In this document: positions 8,063 to 17,651 of the stretch, piece by piece
Numbering within the stretch: the first letter of the stretch is position 1
Layout of the letters: the number at the start of each line of letters is the position of its first letter
From: Gammaproteobacteria bacterium
Lineage (GTDB): Bacteria > Pseudomonadota > Gammaproteobacteria > SZUA-152
DNA length: 26,089 bases
Direction of reading: 5' to 3'
Assembly: GCA_030617485.1 (NCBI GenBank)
Contig: JAUWVK010000006.1
Span: forward strand, 1 to 26,089
Made by a program: the position numbers and the translations under genes
Notes under the pieces: generated by a model
Seen by the model: the letters and a program-made list of their open reading frames with translations, nothing else
Databases searched by the model: none
What the model was told of the DNA's origin: nothing

Positions 8063-9778
8063 TTAACGCCAGCTACCTTCACGAATGCGATTAATAGCTG
8101 CGGCTAGCTCATGCAAGCGTGGCAGGGCGAGATTGCCTACTTTAAATTGGCTGAAGTAGTCCAGGCCGTACTTTTCCGCGTCTTCTAATACCTGTATCAG
8201 GCCAGTCGTCAGATTTTCACAATTATCGGCATAGTGTTTGGCAAAATGATGAATCATCAAGCCAATGGTTCGGGTTTGCCCCATGTCGATAAGTTGTTCC
8301 ACCTGAGAGAGGTCAATACGGTGGCTGCCATAAAGCAACAAACCCACTTCTTTGGTATCAATTTTTACCTCGCGCTTACCTCGTGCCGGACTGAGAGCAT
8401 TTTGCTGTGGGCAGCGAGTCGTGCTCTGTCCAAAGCTGGGGCCAAAACTTGAGGTGGAATTTGATTTAGTTTGATAGGGTTTTGCCAGAGCGCGAGCCTG
8501 TTTTGTGACATCTCGAGGTTCGTAGGAATCCATCATGATTACAGTATCGGCGACGTCGAAGTAATCGCCGGAGCCGCCCATCACAATGACGGATGACACG
8601 CCAAGAGATTCATGGAGTTCGCGTACGCGATGCAATAACGGGGTAATGGGTTCCTTGTCGTCAGTCACCAGCTGCTGCATGCGCTCATCGCGAATCATGA
8701 AATTGGTGGCGGAGGTATCTTCATCTATCAGTAATACATCTGCGCCACATTCCAGTGCCTCAATAATGTTGGCGGCCTGCGAGGTACTACCACTGGCATT
8801 CTCAGTAGAAAAAGCAACGGTGTCGCGACCAAAAGGCAGATTATCGATGAAAGGGCTGATATTGACGTTTGAAATTGACCTTGCATCTTCCGCGCGAACC
8901 TTAACGGCATTTGTGCGTGAGGCAACGCGTTCCCGGCCATCACCGGGGATGTGATTATAAATTCCGCGCTCCAGCGCATGCAGTAGTGTGGATTTACCAT
9001 GAAAACCACCGCCTACAATGAGCGTAATGCCTTCTGGGACACCCATGCCGCTGACTTCGCCTGCGTTTGGAAGCGAAACTATTCGGGTTAGGCTTTCTGG
9101 TGAAACGAAAGCCAACGCACCTTTTGGCATCGGACTATCATCCACTCCACTGGCGCGTGGCAGGATTGAACCATTGGCAACAAAGGCCACCAGCTTTTCT
9201 TCGGCTAACCAGTGGCGAAGGGCGTCCTGGTCTTCGACGCTATCGACATGACGTTGCACTTTCTGCGTTTCATGATTGTGATAGCGCAGAGCGGTGTCTA
9301 TCACCCTGGGAAGTTCATCCATAAACATCACTACTGCCTGTTTTCCATCTGCTCGCCGACCCTGGGAGGGCAATCCCATGACGATTCTTGCTTCTATTTG
9401 TTTCGGAAAGGCATCGGGAGCAACCATAACGGCATTGCGCACCAGCACCTGTTGGCCGCTAGTCGAAATATTAATCTCACCACTATCACCGCTGCCGCGG
9501 CGTCCTTTAACATGTTTTTTAATGGCGAGCTTGATTGCGCGTCCCAGGTAATCTTCAAGTGCAATTCGGCGGATATTGTTTTGCCAAAGGGGTTTCGGGA
9601 AACCAGCATGGTCAGTATTTATCCGCACACTGATACGGGATGGGGTGGCGAAGGGGTCGCCCTGTACATGGTCAATGCTCAGCCCAAAGTCTGGATAGCG
9701 GTATTGGCCGGTGATGTCTTTGTAGGCCTTGTAGCCTTTACCATCCAGTGCCAGTAGTTTTTTTCGTAAATTTTCCAT
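8063..9778 (-). CDS. ABC-class P-loop ATPase (ABC_ATPase/MRB1590-like), orphan
   Basis: Soluble 571-residue protein of the 'predicted ATPase of the ABC class' family. It opens with MENLRKKLLALDGKGYKAYKDI, the usual family start. Walker A GGGFHGKSTLL sits at about residues 255-265 and Walker B VLLIDEDTSATNFMIRD at about 346-362. Between them ENASGSTSQAANIIEA resembles the ABC signature. The C-terminal part matches the style of the MRB1590 C-terminal domain. There is no membrane domain and no permease nearby, so this is not a transporter. Homologues include trypanosome RNA-editing-associated MRB1590, so nucleic-acid binding is possible, but bacterial function is unknown. It is divergent from the MFS gene at 9929. 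Confidence 0.9.
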   Translation of the reverse strand: MENLRKKLLALDGKGYKAYKDITGQYRYPDFGLSIDHVQGDPFATPSRISVRINTDHAGFPKPLWQNNIRRIALEDYLGRAIKLAIKKHVKGRRGSGDSGEINISTSGQQVLVRNAVMVAPDAFPKQIEARIVMGLPSQGRRADGKQAVVMFMDELPRVIDTALRYHNHETQKVQRHVDSVEDQDALRHWLAEEKLVAFVANGSILPRASGVDDSPMPKGALAFVSPESLTRIVSLPNAGEVSGMGVPEGITLIVGGGFHGKSTLLHALERGIYNHIPGDGRERVASRTNAVKVRAEDARSISNVNISPFIDNLPFGRDTVAFSTENASGSTSQAANIIEALECGADVLLIDEDTSATNFMIRDERMQQLVTDDKEPITPLLHRVRELHESLGVSSVIVMGGSGDYFDVADTVIMMDSYEPRDVTKQARALAKPYQTKSNSTSSFGPSFGQSTTRCPQQNALSPARGKREVKIDTKEVGLLLYGSHRIDLSQVEQLIDMGQTRTIGLMIHHFAKHYADNCENLTTGLIQVLEDAEKYGLDYFSQFKVGNLALPRLHELAAAINRIREGSWR

Positions 9779-9928
9779 ACGAGCCTGTTTTACACGAGCT
9801 TATTTTATGAGTGTGTTGTCGTAATGCAAAATGACCTATACCTATATTATCGCGTCTATCGGCAAATCTTCCATGATTGAAGGCTAAATAAACGATTTTA
9901 AATAACTTTTGTTGTACGCTTATGCTTA
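9779..9928. other. Divergent intergenic region
   Basis: 150 bp between the ATPase gene (minus) and the MFS gene (plus). It should hold promoters for both, but I see no convincing -35/-10 pair or operator. Confidence 0.4.
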
Positions 9929-11233
9929 ATGAAGCGGCTCTTTCTCTATAAAAAGTTCGATAAACAGGTTCTTGCCTGGGCCATCTATGACTGGGCCAAC
10001 TCTGCCTTTGCTACCACGGTGCTTGCTGGTTTTTTCCCGTTATTTTTTAAGCAGTACTGGAGTGCTGGCCTGGAAAGCACGGAGAGTACTTTTCATCTGG
10101 GAGCAGGTAATGCGGCGGCAAGTCTGTTGATTGTGCTAACGGCGCCACTTCTGGGCGCCATTGCAGACCGTGGCAGTCTACGAAAGCGTTTTTTATTCCT
10201 TTTTGCGCTCACTGGCATAATCGCTACTGCCGCACTTTCGGGCGTAGGCAAAGGGGAGTGGCTCGCCGCGATGATATTTTTTGTGGTGGCGACTATTGGT
10301 TTCATGGGTGCCAATGTATTTTACGATGCATTAATAGTCACGGTGGCAAAAGAAGAAGATTTAGATATTGTCTCTGCGTTTGGTTTTGCATTGGGTTATT
10401 TAGGCGGGGGTTTTCTGTTTGCTATTAACGTGGCCATGACGCTATCTCCAGAGAGCTTTGGTTTACAGGATGCAACCGAAGCAATTCAGCTATCATTTGT
10501 TACCGTCGCTGTGTGGTGGCTGCTATTTTCATTGCCGATCATGTTATTGGTGAAGGAACCAAAATCACCGACGACAGTATCCGGATTAGCTGTTGCGCGT
10601 GCAGGGTATGCTCAGTTAATCGAAACCTTCAAACATTTGCGCCAACTGCGCGTCGTGTTCCTCTTTTTGTTGGCTTATTGGCTGTACATTGATGGCGTCG
10701 ATACCATTGTGCGTATGGCGGTGGATTACGGTTTATCCATTGGGCTTGAGCAGAATCATTTAATTATTGCCTTGTTGATCACCCAGTTTGTGGGTTTTCC
10801 TGCAGCGTTAGGTTTCGGGATCCTAGCTAAAAAACTGGGCCCGAAAGGTGAGGGAGCCAAAAGAGGCATACTGCTGGCAATAGGGATTTATATTGTGGCA
10901 ACCATTGGGGCTTTTTTTATGGATACCGCGCAGGAATTTTATGCGCTGGCAGTTACTATTGGTCTGGTTCAGGGCGGTGTGCAGGCATTAAGTCGCTCGT
11001 TATACGCACGATTGATTCCATCTGAAAAATCCGCAGAGTTTTTTGGGTTTTACAATATGCTGGGTAAATTTGCCGCTGTGATCGGACCGCTGATGGTGGG
11101 GGTTGTAAGCCTTGCTTCAGGCGATCATCGATTAGGTATTTTGTCGATTATTATTTTATTCATCGCTGGAGGGTGGTTGTTAATCAAGGTGGATGTAATT
11201 GCTGGAGAAGCATCGTCGAAGGGGATTAGTTAG
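9929..11233 (+). CDS. MFS transporter of the UMF1 (Atg22-like) family
   Basis: Integral inner-membrane transporter of 434 residues with about 12 hydrophobic segments. The N-terminal DKQVLAWAIYDWANSAFATTVLAGFFP is the hallmark of the UMF1 family, which is related to yeast vacuolar Atg22. Further family-like segments are TAPLLGAIADRGSLRKRFL and VQGGVQALSRSLYARLIP. The substrate is unknown; Atg22 exports amino acids, but that should not be carried over directly. The start ATG 9929 lacks a clear Shine-Dalgarno signal. The GNAT gene follows after 19 bp, so they may be co-transcribed. Confidence 0.92.
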   Translation: MKRLFLYKKFDKQVLAWAIYDWANSAFATTVLAGFFPLFFKQYWSAGLESTESTFHLGAGNAAASLLIVLTAPLLGAIADRGSLRKRFLFLFALTGIIATAALSGVGKGEWLAAMIFFVVATIGFMGANVFYDALIVTVAKEEDLDIVSAFGFALGYLGGGFLFAINVAMTLSPESFGLQDATEAIQLSFVTVAVWWLLFSLPIMLLVKEPKSPTTVSGLAVARAGYAQLIETFKHLRQLRVVFLFLLAYWLYIDGVDTIVRMAVDYGLSIGLEQNHLIIALLITQFVGFPAALGFGILAKKLGPKGEGAKRGILLAIGIYIVATIGAFFMDTAQEFYALAVTIGLVQGGVQALSRSLYARLIPSEKSAEFFGFYNMLGKFAAVIGPLMVGVVSLASGDHRLGILSIIILFIAGGWLLIKVDVIAGEASSKGIS

Positions 11234-11252
11234 CTAATTCCAGGAAAAATCA

Positions 11253-11816
11253 ATGGCTGAAATTATTGAATTAACAACAAAGCGGCTTAGGTTGCGGCAA
11301 TGGAAACAGGCAGACTTTCCAGCCTTTGCAATGCTCAACTCAGATCCTGAGGTAATGAAATATTACCCTAATACTTTAAGCGAAGAAGAAAGCAATGATA
11401 TGGCTCAGAGATTCGAAGCCTTAATAGCATTTAAGGGTTGGGGTTTTTGGGTGGTAGAAAATATTGATGATAAAAGGTTTATGGGTTTTGTTGGGTTGCA
11501 TGAGCCCACCTATGATTTGCCGGTAACGCCATGTGTGGAAATTGGTTGGCGACTGGCCAGAAACTACTGGGGGCAAGGTTATGCAAGCGAAGCAGCAAAA
11601 GCCTCTTTGGAATTTGCTTTTGAAAGGCTTGATTTGCCTGAAGTGTATTCCTTTACTTCGGTGTTGAATAAAAAATCACAGGCAGTAATGGAGAGGTTGG
11701 GAATGGTTAATATGGAACGAAATTTTGAACATCCAATGATTTCAGAAGGTAGTTCGCTACGAGAGCATGTGCTTTTTAAGATAGAGAAACAAGATTGGAT
11801 GGAAAGAGATACATGA
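11253..11816 (+). CDS. GNAT-family N-acetyltransferase (RimJ/RimL-like)
   Basis: Predicted acetyl-CoA-dependent acetyltransferase of 187 residues. It begins with TKRLRLRQWKQADFPAFAMLNSDPEVMKYYP, the usual N-terminus of RimJ/RimL-like GNATs. The acetyl-CoA loop region is WRLARNYWGQGYASEAAKA, followed by VLNKKSQAVMERLGM. Substrate unknown. AGGAA lies about 7 nt before the start. It lies 19 bp after the UMF1 transporter gene. No fusion or truncation is seen. Confidence 0.93.
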   Translation: MAEIIELTTKRLRLRQWKQADFPAFAMLNSDPEVMKYYPNTLSEEESNDMAQRFEALIAFKGWGFWVVENIDDKRFMGFVGLHEPTYDLPVTPCVEIGWRLARNYWGQGYASEAAKASLEFAFERLDLPEVYSFTSVLNKKSQAVMERLGMVNMERNFEHPMISEGSSLREHVLFKIEKQDWMERDT

Positions 11817-11820
11817 CATG

Positions 11821-11899
11821 CAAACAATTGTTTGTTTCGGCTATGTTGCATTAATTTAGTCAGCAATATGTATAAAAGCAGCTATTATTCACATATGTG
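11821..11899. promoter_or_regulatory. Two short perfect palindromes upstream of the propeller lipoprotein gene
   Basis: CAAACAATTGTTTG at 11821-11834 is a perfect 14-bp palindrome, starting 4 bp after the GNAT stop. CACATATGTG at 11890-11899 is a perfect 10-bp palindrome. They may be operator sites for the gene starting at 11934. Palindromes this short and AT-rich can arise by chance. Confidence 0.3.
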
Positions 11900-11933
11900 A
11901 GTGGTCATTTCTACGGATAGAAGGAGAAAAATC

Positions 11934-12986
11934 ATGGATATGATAAAGAAAAATATTACCCCGCTATTTCTTGTGATGGTGATTGTGCTGTTGGGTGCAT
12001 GCAGTGACAGCAAAGCCCCAGCCAAAGCAACAGAAAAAACAGTAACTAAAGCCGAAGTCATGAAACCTGCAGCTCCTGATGTGGTTAGCTTTAAACGGGC
12101 GATGTTGTACCCCGAAGGCGTGGACTGGGATGCTGACCGCAAGCTATTCATGGTGACTTCCATTCGCAAGGGCATAGTGGGCACGGTTACTGATGATGGC
12201 TCATACACGGTATTTGCTCAGGATCCACGCATGGTATCTGCTGTTGGTATTCGTATCGATGCCGAACGTGACCGAGTTTTGGTGTGCAATGCTGACCCTG
12301 GCGCCAGTGAATTTTCTACGCCCAAAACGACGGGCAAGCTCGCGGCACTGGTGGTATTCCAACTTTCAACCGGCAAGTTGACCAACTATATTAACCTGGT
12401 GGAAGGGATGGGCGGTGGGCATTTTTGCAATGACATTGTTATTGCCAAAGATGGAACCGCTTATATTTCAGATAGTTTCTCAACCATGATTCACAAGGTT
12501 ACGCCTGATTACAAAACCTCTGTTTTTCTCGATAACAAAATATTTGGCGGTAAAGCGTTCAATCTGAATGGTTTGGTGATCAAAGATAACTATTTGTTGG
12601 TGGATAAATTCAATGAAGGGATCTTGTTCAAAGTACCTTTAGATAATCCGGAGGCATTTACCCAGGTTAAAATCAGCGAAAAGTTTGATGGAGCAGATGG
12701 AATGCTTTGGGCGCCTGACGGCTCGCTTGTGATTATCGCGAATAGCAGTGCTCATGGAGGTTTCCCGAACGGGGTTGCTACTGACAAGACGGTTAAGTTA
12801 ACCAGTACAGATGATTGGGTAACTGCACAGGTGGTTAGTACGGTTGATACCGGTGATGTATTTGCAACCACTGGGGTGGTTAGAGATGGTGAAATTTACG
12901 CCGTTTACGCCATGTTACACGTGCTGTTTAATCCTAAGACCGAAAAGCACATTGAAGAGTTTAAGATAGTTAAACAAAAACTGTAG
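11934..12986 (+). CDS. SMP-30/gluconolactonase-like beta-propeller lipoprotein
   Basis: Predicted lipoprotein of 350 residues. The signal peptide MDMIKKNITPLFLVMVIVLLGAC has its lipobox cysteine at residue 23, then a Lys/Ala/Thr-rich linker, then repeated propeller-like blades, for example YPEGVDWDADRKLFMVTSI, FCNDIVIAKDGTAYISDSF, LNGLVIKDNYLLVDKFNEG and DGADGMLWAPDGSLVIIAN. The fold resembles SMP-30/strictosidine synthase-like propellers. Enzymatic activity cannot be shown; it may only bind a ligand. AAGGAG at 11921-11926, 7 nt before ATG 11934, fixes this start over the in-frame GTG at 11901. An intrinsic terminator follows the stop. Confidence 0.85.
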   Translation: MDMIKKNITPLFLVMVIVLLGACSDSKAPAKATEKTVTKAEVMKPAAPDVVSFKRAMLYPEGVDWDADRKLFMVTSIRKGIVGTVTDDGSYTVFAQDPRMVSAVGIRIDAERDRVLVCNADPGASEFSTPKTTGKLAALVVFQLSTGKLTNYINLVEGMGGGHFCNDIVIAKDGTAYISDSFSTMIHKVTPDYKTSVFLDNKIFGGKAFNLNGLVIKDNYLLVDKFNEGILFKVPLDNPEAFTQVKISEKFDGADGMLWAPDGSLVIIANSSAHGGFPNGVATDKTVKLTSTDDWVTAQVVSTVDTGDVFATTGVVRDGEIYAVYAMLHVLFNPKTEKHIEEFKIVKQKL

Positions 12987-13010
12987 CAAAAGTAGGTGCG
13001 AAAGTGAGAG

Positions 13011-13037
13011 GGGTCAGCGGAGTGCTGACCCTTTTTT
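13011..13037. terminator. Intrinsic terminator between convergent genes
   Basis: Perfect 8-bp stem GGGTCAGC (13011-13018) with GCTGACCC (13024-13031), loop GGAGT, then six T. It ends the propeller lipoprotein transcript; the EamA gene converges from the right. Confidence 0.92.
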
Positions 13038-13048
13038 ATTCTATTGAA

Positions 13049-13975
13049 TCATATCTTATTTTCAACTAGTCGATCGGAATCTTTCCGTTGAATAAAAAAA
13101 TAACGGCCTAAAACCACAATCAATATTCCGCCGAGTATAAACAATGCCGAGATGGTTAAGCGCAGTGATATCGTTTCAGAGACAAAAATAACGCCACCAA
13201 ATGCAGCAATAACCGGCACCAGTAGTTGTACTATGCCTGCCTGAGTTGCTGATAATCCACCAAGTGCGATGTACCAAATTGTGTAACCCATTCCAGATGC
13301 TATAGCACCAGAAGCAATGGCTAATAAAATTCCTTCTGTCGTTAAATGTAAATCTTGAAAGGTTATTAACGCTAAAACAATAACAAATGGAATGGTGAGA
13401 TAAAAATTCTTTGTGGTATCTGCGAGCGGGTTTTTAGACCCTCTTCCTTTGAGTGTATATATTCCCCAGCCAATACCGGATAGTGCCATGAGGACAAAAC
13501 CCGAAAATGAAGGAGTGGAAACGTTTGGTAACACTAAATATACAAAACCGGAAAAGGCGATAAGCGTACCCATCCATTCTGTTATGTGTAATCGGCCACC
13601 TGTAAAAATAGTGATGAGTATTATGGTGATCTGTACGGAGCCAAACAAAATAAGCGCACCGGTGCCGGTATCCAGTGTGATATAGGCATATGAAAAAGTG
13701 GCTGCATAGAGAAGAAGCATGAGTGCCGCTGTCCAGCTTCCTTTTGAATGGGCAAGTGTTGTTTGACTGCCTGTATTACGAAGCATACTGCTTAGCCAGA
13801 AAATCAAAAGTAAGCTAATGGCACCAGAGACCAGGCGAATAATGGTGAAGCCAGCGGCATCAATTGTTTCATCACCCAATGCTAGTCGACATAAAACGGA
13901 ATTAGCGGCGAATGCAATGAGCGCACATGTGGTGAAAAACAGAGTTTTTGCAGTCGAGTTGCTGCTTGCTTCCAT
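13049..13975 (-). CDS. DMT-superfamily (EamA-type) permease
   Basis: Inner-membrane protein of 308 residues with about ten hydrophobic segments and two related halves, as in EamA/RhaT transporters. Typical pieces are FAANSVLCRLALGDETIDAAGFTIIRL at the start of the first half and LAIASGAIASGMGYTIWYIALGGLSATQAG near the end of the second, followed by LVPVIAAFGGVIFVSETISLRL. Substrate unknown; family members export amino acids or other metabolites. It is divergent from the kinase gene. Confidence 0.9.
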   Translation of the reverse strand: MEASSNSTAKTLFFTTCALIAFAANSVLCRLALGDETIDAAGFTIIRLVSGAISLLLIFWLSSMLRNTGSQTTLAHSKGSWTAALMLLLYAATFSYAYITLDTGTGALILFGSVQITIILITIFTGGRLHITEWMGTLIAFSGFVYLVLPNVSTPSFSGFVLMALSGIGWGIYTLKGRGSKNPLADTTKNFYLTIPFVIVLALITFQDLHLTTEGILLAIASGAIASGMGYTIWYIALGGLSATQAGIVQLLVPVIAAFGGVIFVSETISLRLTISALFILGGILIVVLGRYFFIQRKDSDRLVENKI

Positions 13976-14257
13976 GCTTTATCTATCCCTGGGGTAAATG
14001 AAATACGGCCAGATGCCTTTAGCTGAGATGACAGTGATGTTAAGACTATGAGCGATCGGGATTTTCTAATCAATTAAATGCATTTTTCGGCTTTGTGGGA
14101 TATTCCCTGACTTATTGAGAATTATTGGTTTAAATTTAAGCACCTACAGTCCGTTCTCGACGTTCTCACCTCAAGATTTGCGGGTTTCTGGTCGATTAGA
14201 GCCATGCGGGGTACTCTTTTTTAATGTGCTCTTTTTTTATGCTGAGGTTTCAATAAC
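13976..14257. other. Intergenic region upstream of the kinase operon
   Basis: 282 bp between divergent genes without a supportable ORF. Just before the kinase start there is a short direct repeat (TACTCTTTTTTAATG at about 14213 and TGCTCTTTTTTTATG at about 14227) and GTTCTC repeated around 14153-14167. I see no clear promoter. Confidence 0.35.
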
Positions 14258-16747
14258 TTGCTGAAATTTTTTACTAGCCACCGATGGATCGCCCTGTTAA
14301 TGGGGCTTGTGCTGCTTATCTGGAGTTTTTGCCCAGGCGCGAATCGCTTTGAACAGAGTGTGTACTCTGTACTCATGGGCCTGGTGCCGGCAGCATCTGT
14401 GCCGGTTAAAACGGTGGTGGTGGTATTGAATGATGGTCAGCAAGCCGAGGCGTCTGTTTCCTATTTTGAGCTGGCTAATTTACTGGGCAGTTTGAAGTCT
14501 GCTGGTAGCAAGGCCGTAGGTCTAATGGTGCCGCTGGATCATTCACAAACAACCATGGATGAGGAAGCGCTTGCGATTGTACGCAAGTCATTAGTTGGTA
14601 AGAAGCAGGTCAAGACCAAAGCAATTCAGCAACTGGACCCCGACGCGAACCTGCGTAAGGTTTTACGGTCATCAAACCGTATTGTACTGGCCGTTACTGA
14701 CGCCATGTCTGGTGGCCTGGCACCATTGGCTGTTGAGCCACCCAGTAACGAGCTGGTGGCACTTTTACCTTTGTTGGCTTCACCTCCGGCTATTTATACC
14801 CCCGCAATGCCACCTCTGGAGAGGTTTTCTGATTTACTTCCGACAGCAGTGCTTTCCTCTGTTGCAAGCGGAAGAAGTACTGTCAAAGGACATTATCCGA
14901 CCATATTAGCTTCGGTTCCTTTAGCCTTGCCTTTTGCTGACCAGTATTTGCCCTCATTTGAATTGTTGCTGACAGCCCGTACTTTGGGCGTCCCGGCAAA
15001 ATCGCTCATTGTTCACCCCGGCAAAGGTGTGATGATGGGTACCGCGTGGGTTGCCACCGATGCTGGTTTGCGAGCCTACCCACGATATCAGGACTCATTG
15101 ATACCGGTATTATCAGCAAAAGATGTGCTAACGGGTAAACACAAAAAACAGCTGCGCGGTAAAGCTGTGCTGGTGGGTGTGGATTCAGGCCAGACAGTAC
15201 GACTACCGGGTGGCCTCGAGGTGAGTCGTTTGCAAGGAACAGCTCATGCGGTGAATGCTCTCATTAATGAATCACTGGTAAACGTACCTCATTGGTCGTT
15301 GGGGGTGCAGCGTGGCGCTTTATTGCTGATTCTAATTTACCTGGTGCTTACACCCGTTCGTCTGCGAGGAGTGGTGGGGCTTATTGGTGGTCTGGTACTG
15401 GCGTTCCTGATGCTCAATGGCAGTTTGTTGATGCTGACCCTGAAAAACACCTGGTTTCCGTTGGCTTTGCCGGTTTTACTGCTGTTAACAGGACAGGTGA
15501 TGGTCTGGGTGCATCATCGTTTTGCCCACAGTTTTTCGCAGGTCAGGGATGAGCGAGACCGGGCACTGGTGGAACTGGCCGCATTATTACGTGGCCAGGG
15601 TAAAGTAGATAAGGCCTTCGAGAGTCTCAAAGCCTGCTCGTCGGGCCATAGAAAAATGGAAGATCTGGTGATGGATGGTCTCTATCAGGTAGGGCTGGAA
15701 TATGAGCGCCGCCGTCAGTTTGCCAAGGCCCTGGCCGCCTATGATTATATCGCTCAATGGAATAGCAATTACCGGGATATCGCAAAACGTCGCACCCGGC
15801 ATCATTCTCTTTCCAAGCCAGCACAGGAGCCGGGCTCTCTAGCGGCGACAACTATTTCCCATTCGGCCACTACGTTAGTGGTGGATGATCCTGTGGTCGA
15901 GCGCCCGGTGTTGGGCCGTTATGAAATCGAGCGTGAGCTTGGGCGCGGCGCCATGGGCACCGTGTATCTGGGCCGAGATCCACGCATTAGCCGTACCGTG
16001 GCCATTAAAACGTTGGCGCTCACCGAAGAATTTGAGTCCACCCAACTCGACGAGGTACGGCGCCGATTCTTTCAGGAGGCTGAGACTGCCGGCCGCCTTA
16101 GTCACCCCAATATTGTCACGATTTATGATGTGGGCGAGGAACACGACCTGGCCTACATCGCCATGGATTATATTCAGGGCGATAGCCTGGATCAGCATAT
16201 TCGTAATGGTGAACTGTTACCGCTGGAGGACGTATTTACCATTGGTATCCAGGTGGCGGACGCACTGGATTATGCTTATGAGCAAGGTGTCGTTCATCGG
16301 GATGTAAAACCGGGCAACATTATCTACGATCGGGAGAAAGGCCAACTCAAGGTGACTGATTTCGGTATTGCCTGTTTGACTGACAGCAGCAAAACCCGCA
16401 CGGGTACAGTATTGGGTAGTCCTTATTACATGTCGCCAGAGCAAATTGCAGGTAAAAAAGTGGATGGCCGGTCTGATCTGTTTTCTCTTGGCGTTACCCT
16501 TTATCAGTTATTCAGCGGTCAGTTGCCGTTTGAAGGTGATTCATTGACCAGCTTGATGTACCAGATCACCAATGAAAAACCTATTAGTGTGCGCAAGGCG
16601 CAACCGGATCTTCCTTCCTGTTTGACACGAATTATTAACAAGGCGTTGGAGAAGAAGCCGTCCAAACGATATGCCAATGGTCAGGCTATGGCTGAAGCAT
16701 TGAAACGATGTGCGGAACAGTCGGGAGTTGGGTACCATCATGAGTAA
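14258..16747 (+). CDS. Transmembrane CHASE2-domain Ser/Thr protein kinase
   Basis: Receptor-like eukaryotic-type kinase of 829 residues. An N-terminal membrane segment (about 10-26) is followed by an extracytoplasmic CHASE2-type sensor (about 45-340), then three membrane segments (about 351-422), a helical TPR-like stretch (about 435-515) and a C-terminal kinase domain. The kinase shows LGRGAMGTVYLG (561-572), catalytic K584 in VAIK, HRDVKPGN with D682, DFG with D701, and GSPYYMSPEQ. All catalytic residues are present. The frame has a TGA at 14243 and no ATG before residue 16, so the start is TTG 14258 with TGAGG 10 nt upstream. The PP2C gene follows after 27 bp. It probably senses an envelope signal through CHASE2; the ligand is unknown. 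Confidence 0.92.
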   Translation: MLKFFTSHRWIALLMGLVLLIWSFCPGANRFEQSVYSVLMGLVPAASVPVKTVVVVLNDGQQAEASVSYFELANLLGSLKSAGSKAVGLMVPLDHSQTTMDEEALAIVRKSLVGKKQVKTKAIQQLDPDANLRKVLRSSNRIVLAVTDAMSGGLAPLAVEPPSNELVALLPLLASPPAIYTPAMPPLERFSDLLPTAVLSSVASGRSTVKGHYPTILASVPLALPFADQYLPSFELLLTARTLGVPAKSLIVHPGKGVMMGTAWVATDAGLRAYPRYQDSLIPVLSAKDVLTGKHKKQLRGKAVLVGVDSGQTVRLPGGLEVSRLQGTAHAVNALINESLVNVPHWSLGVQRGALLLILIYLVLTPVRLRGVVGLIGGLVLAFLMLNGSLLMLTLKNTWFPLALPVLLLLTGQVMVWVHHRFAHSFSQVRDERDRALVELAALLRGQGKVDKAFESLKACSSGHRKMEDLVMDGLYQVGLEYERRRQFAKALAAYDYIAQWNSNYRDIAKRRTRHHSLSKPAQEPGSLAATTISHSATTLVVDDPVVERPVLGRYEIERELGRGAMGTVYLGRDPRISRTVAIKTLALTEEFESTQLDEVRRRFFQEAETAGRLSHPNIVTIYDVGEEHDLAYIAMDYIQGDSLDQHIRNGELLPLEDVFTIGIQVADALDYAYEQGVVHRDVKPGNIIYDREKGQLKVTDFGIACLTDSSKTRTGTVLGSPYYMSPEQIAGKKVDGRSDLFSLGVTLYQLFSGQLPFEGDSLTSLMYQITNEKPISVRKAQPDLPSCLTRIINKALEKKPSKRYANGQAMAEALKRCAEQSGVGYHHE

Positions 16748-16774
16748 GCGCGAGCACATGCGAGAAGGAATACG

Positions 16775-17551
16775 ATGACTTCACACTTTACCCTCTATAT
16801 GGCAGGCCAGACGGATGTCGGGCTAGCGCGTGATCATAACGAAGACGCTATCACCTGGGATTTTCAGCGTGGTCTGGCCATGTTGGCTGATGGCATGGGT
16901 GGGCATAATGCGGGCGATGTGGCGAGCCGCATGTGTCTGGAAAAACTGGATACCATTTTGATAACGGCTTTGGATAAATCACTCGGAAATATACGCCCCA
17001 ATAAAAATGCCAGCCGTGAAGCAACACTCTTGCGTCGTGCTATCAACAAGGCCAACACAGCAGTGTTTGAAAATGCGCTTGATAACGAAGAGCGCAAGGG
17101 TATGGGAACCACGTTGGTTGCGGTGCTGTTTTATGATGATCGGGTAGTTGTGGCACATGTAGGTGATTCTCGGCTGTATCGATTACGCTCAAATACTTTG
17201 GAACAGATAACAGCTGATCATTCTCTGGTGCGGGAATTATTGGAGAAGGGCGCTATATCTGCCGAAGAAGCCGTAGATAATCCATACAGCCATGTTATCA
17301 CTAGAGCAGTAGGTATTCGGCCGCGAGTTCCGATTGAGACACATGAGTATGATGTGCGTTCCGGTGATACCTTTTTACTGTGCTCTGATGGGCTAACCGA
17401 CAGAGTTAGTGATAAGGAAATTGAAGAAACACTGGTTGCCGCTGGAGGTTTGTGGGAAAGGGCAGCCCAACGATTGATTGATCTCGCTAATAATAAAGGT
17501 GGTCATGACAATATTTCCGTTATTTTAGTGGGTGTTGGTGAGAAACGTTGA
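16775..17551 (+). CDS. PP2C-family protein phosphatase
   Basis: Metal-dependent Ser/Thr phosphatase of 258 residues, soluble. It shows the PP2C motifs RDHNED (D24), LADGMGGHNAGD (D39, G40), VAHVGDSRLYR, LCSDGLTDRVSD (D205) and GGHDNISV (D245), so all metal ligands seem present. AAGGA lies about 7 nt before the ATG. It follows the CHASE2 kinase gene directly, so it likely reverses the phosphorylation made by that kinase, as in PppA/PpkA or PstP/PknB pairs. The pairing is inferred from context. Confidence 0.95.
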   Translation: MTSHFTLYMAGQTDVGLARDHNEDAITWDFQRGLAMLADGMGGHNAGDVASRMCLEKLDTILITALDKSLGNIRPNKNASREATLLRRAINKANTAVFENALDNEERKGMGTTLVAVLFYDDRVVVAHVGDSRLYRLRSNTLEQITADHSLVRELLEKGAISAEEAVDNPYSHVITRAVGIRPRVPIETHEYDVRSGDTFLLCSDGLTDRVSDKEIEETLVAAGGLWERAAQRLIDLANNKGGHDNISVILVGVGEKR

Positions 17552-17651
17552 TACAAAGGTTGTTGGTAAATGGGTTCGAGTATCGGGAATGTTGATTGTC
17601 AGGCGGCATCAAGGCCATAATGATTTCAAGTTTTATGATTTGTTAATGAAT

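Noticed and set aside
16541..16759. Minus-strand ORFs inside the kinase, phosphatase, sucA and ATPase genes
   Set aside because: They are overlapping shadows of clearly conserved genes and show no independent protein features.
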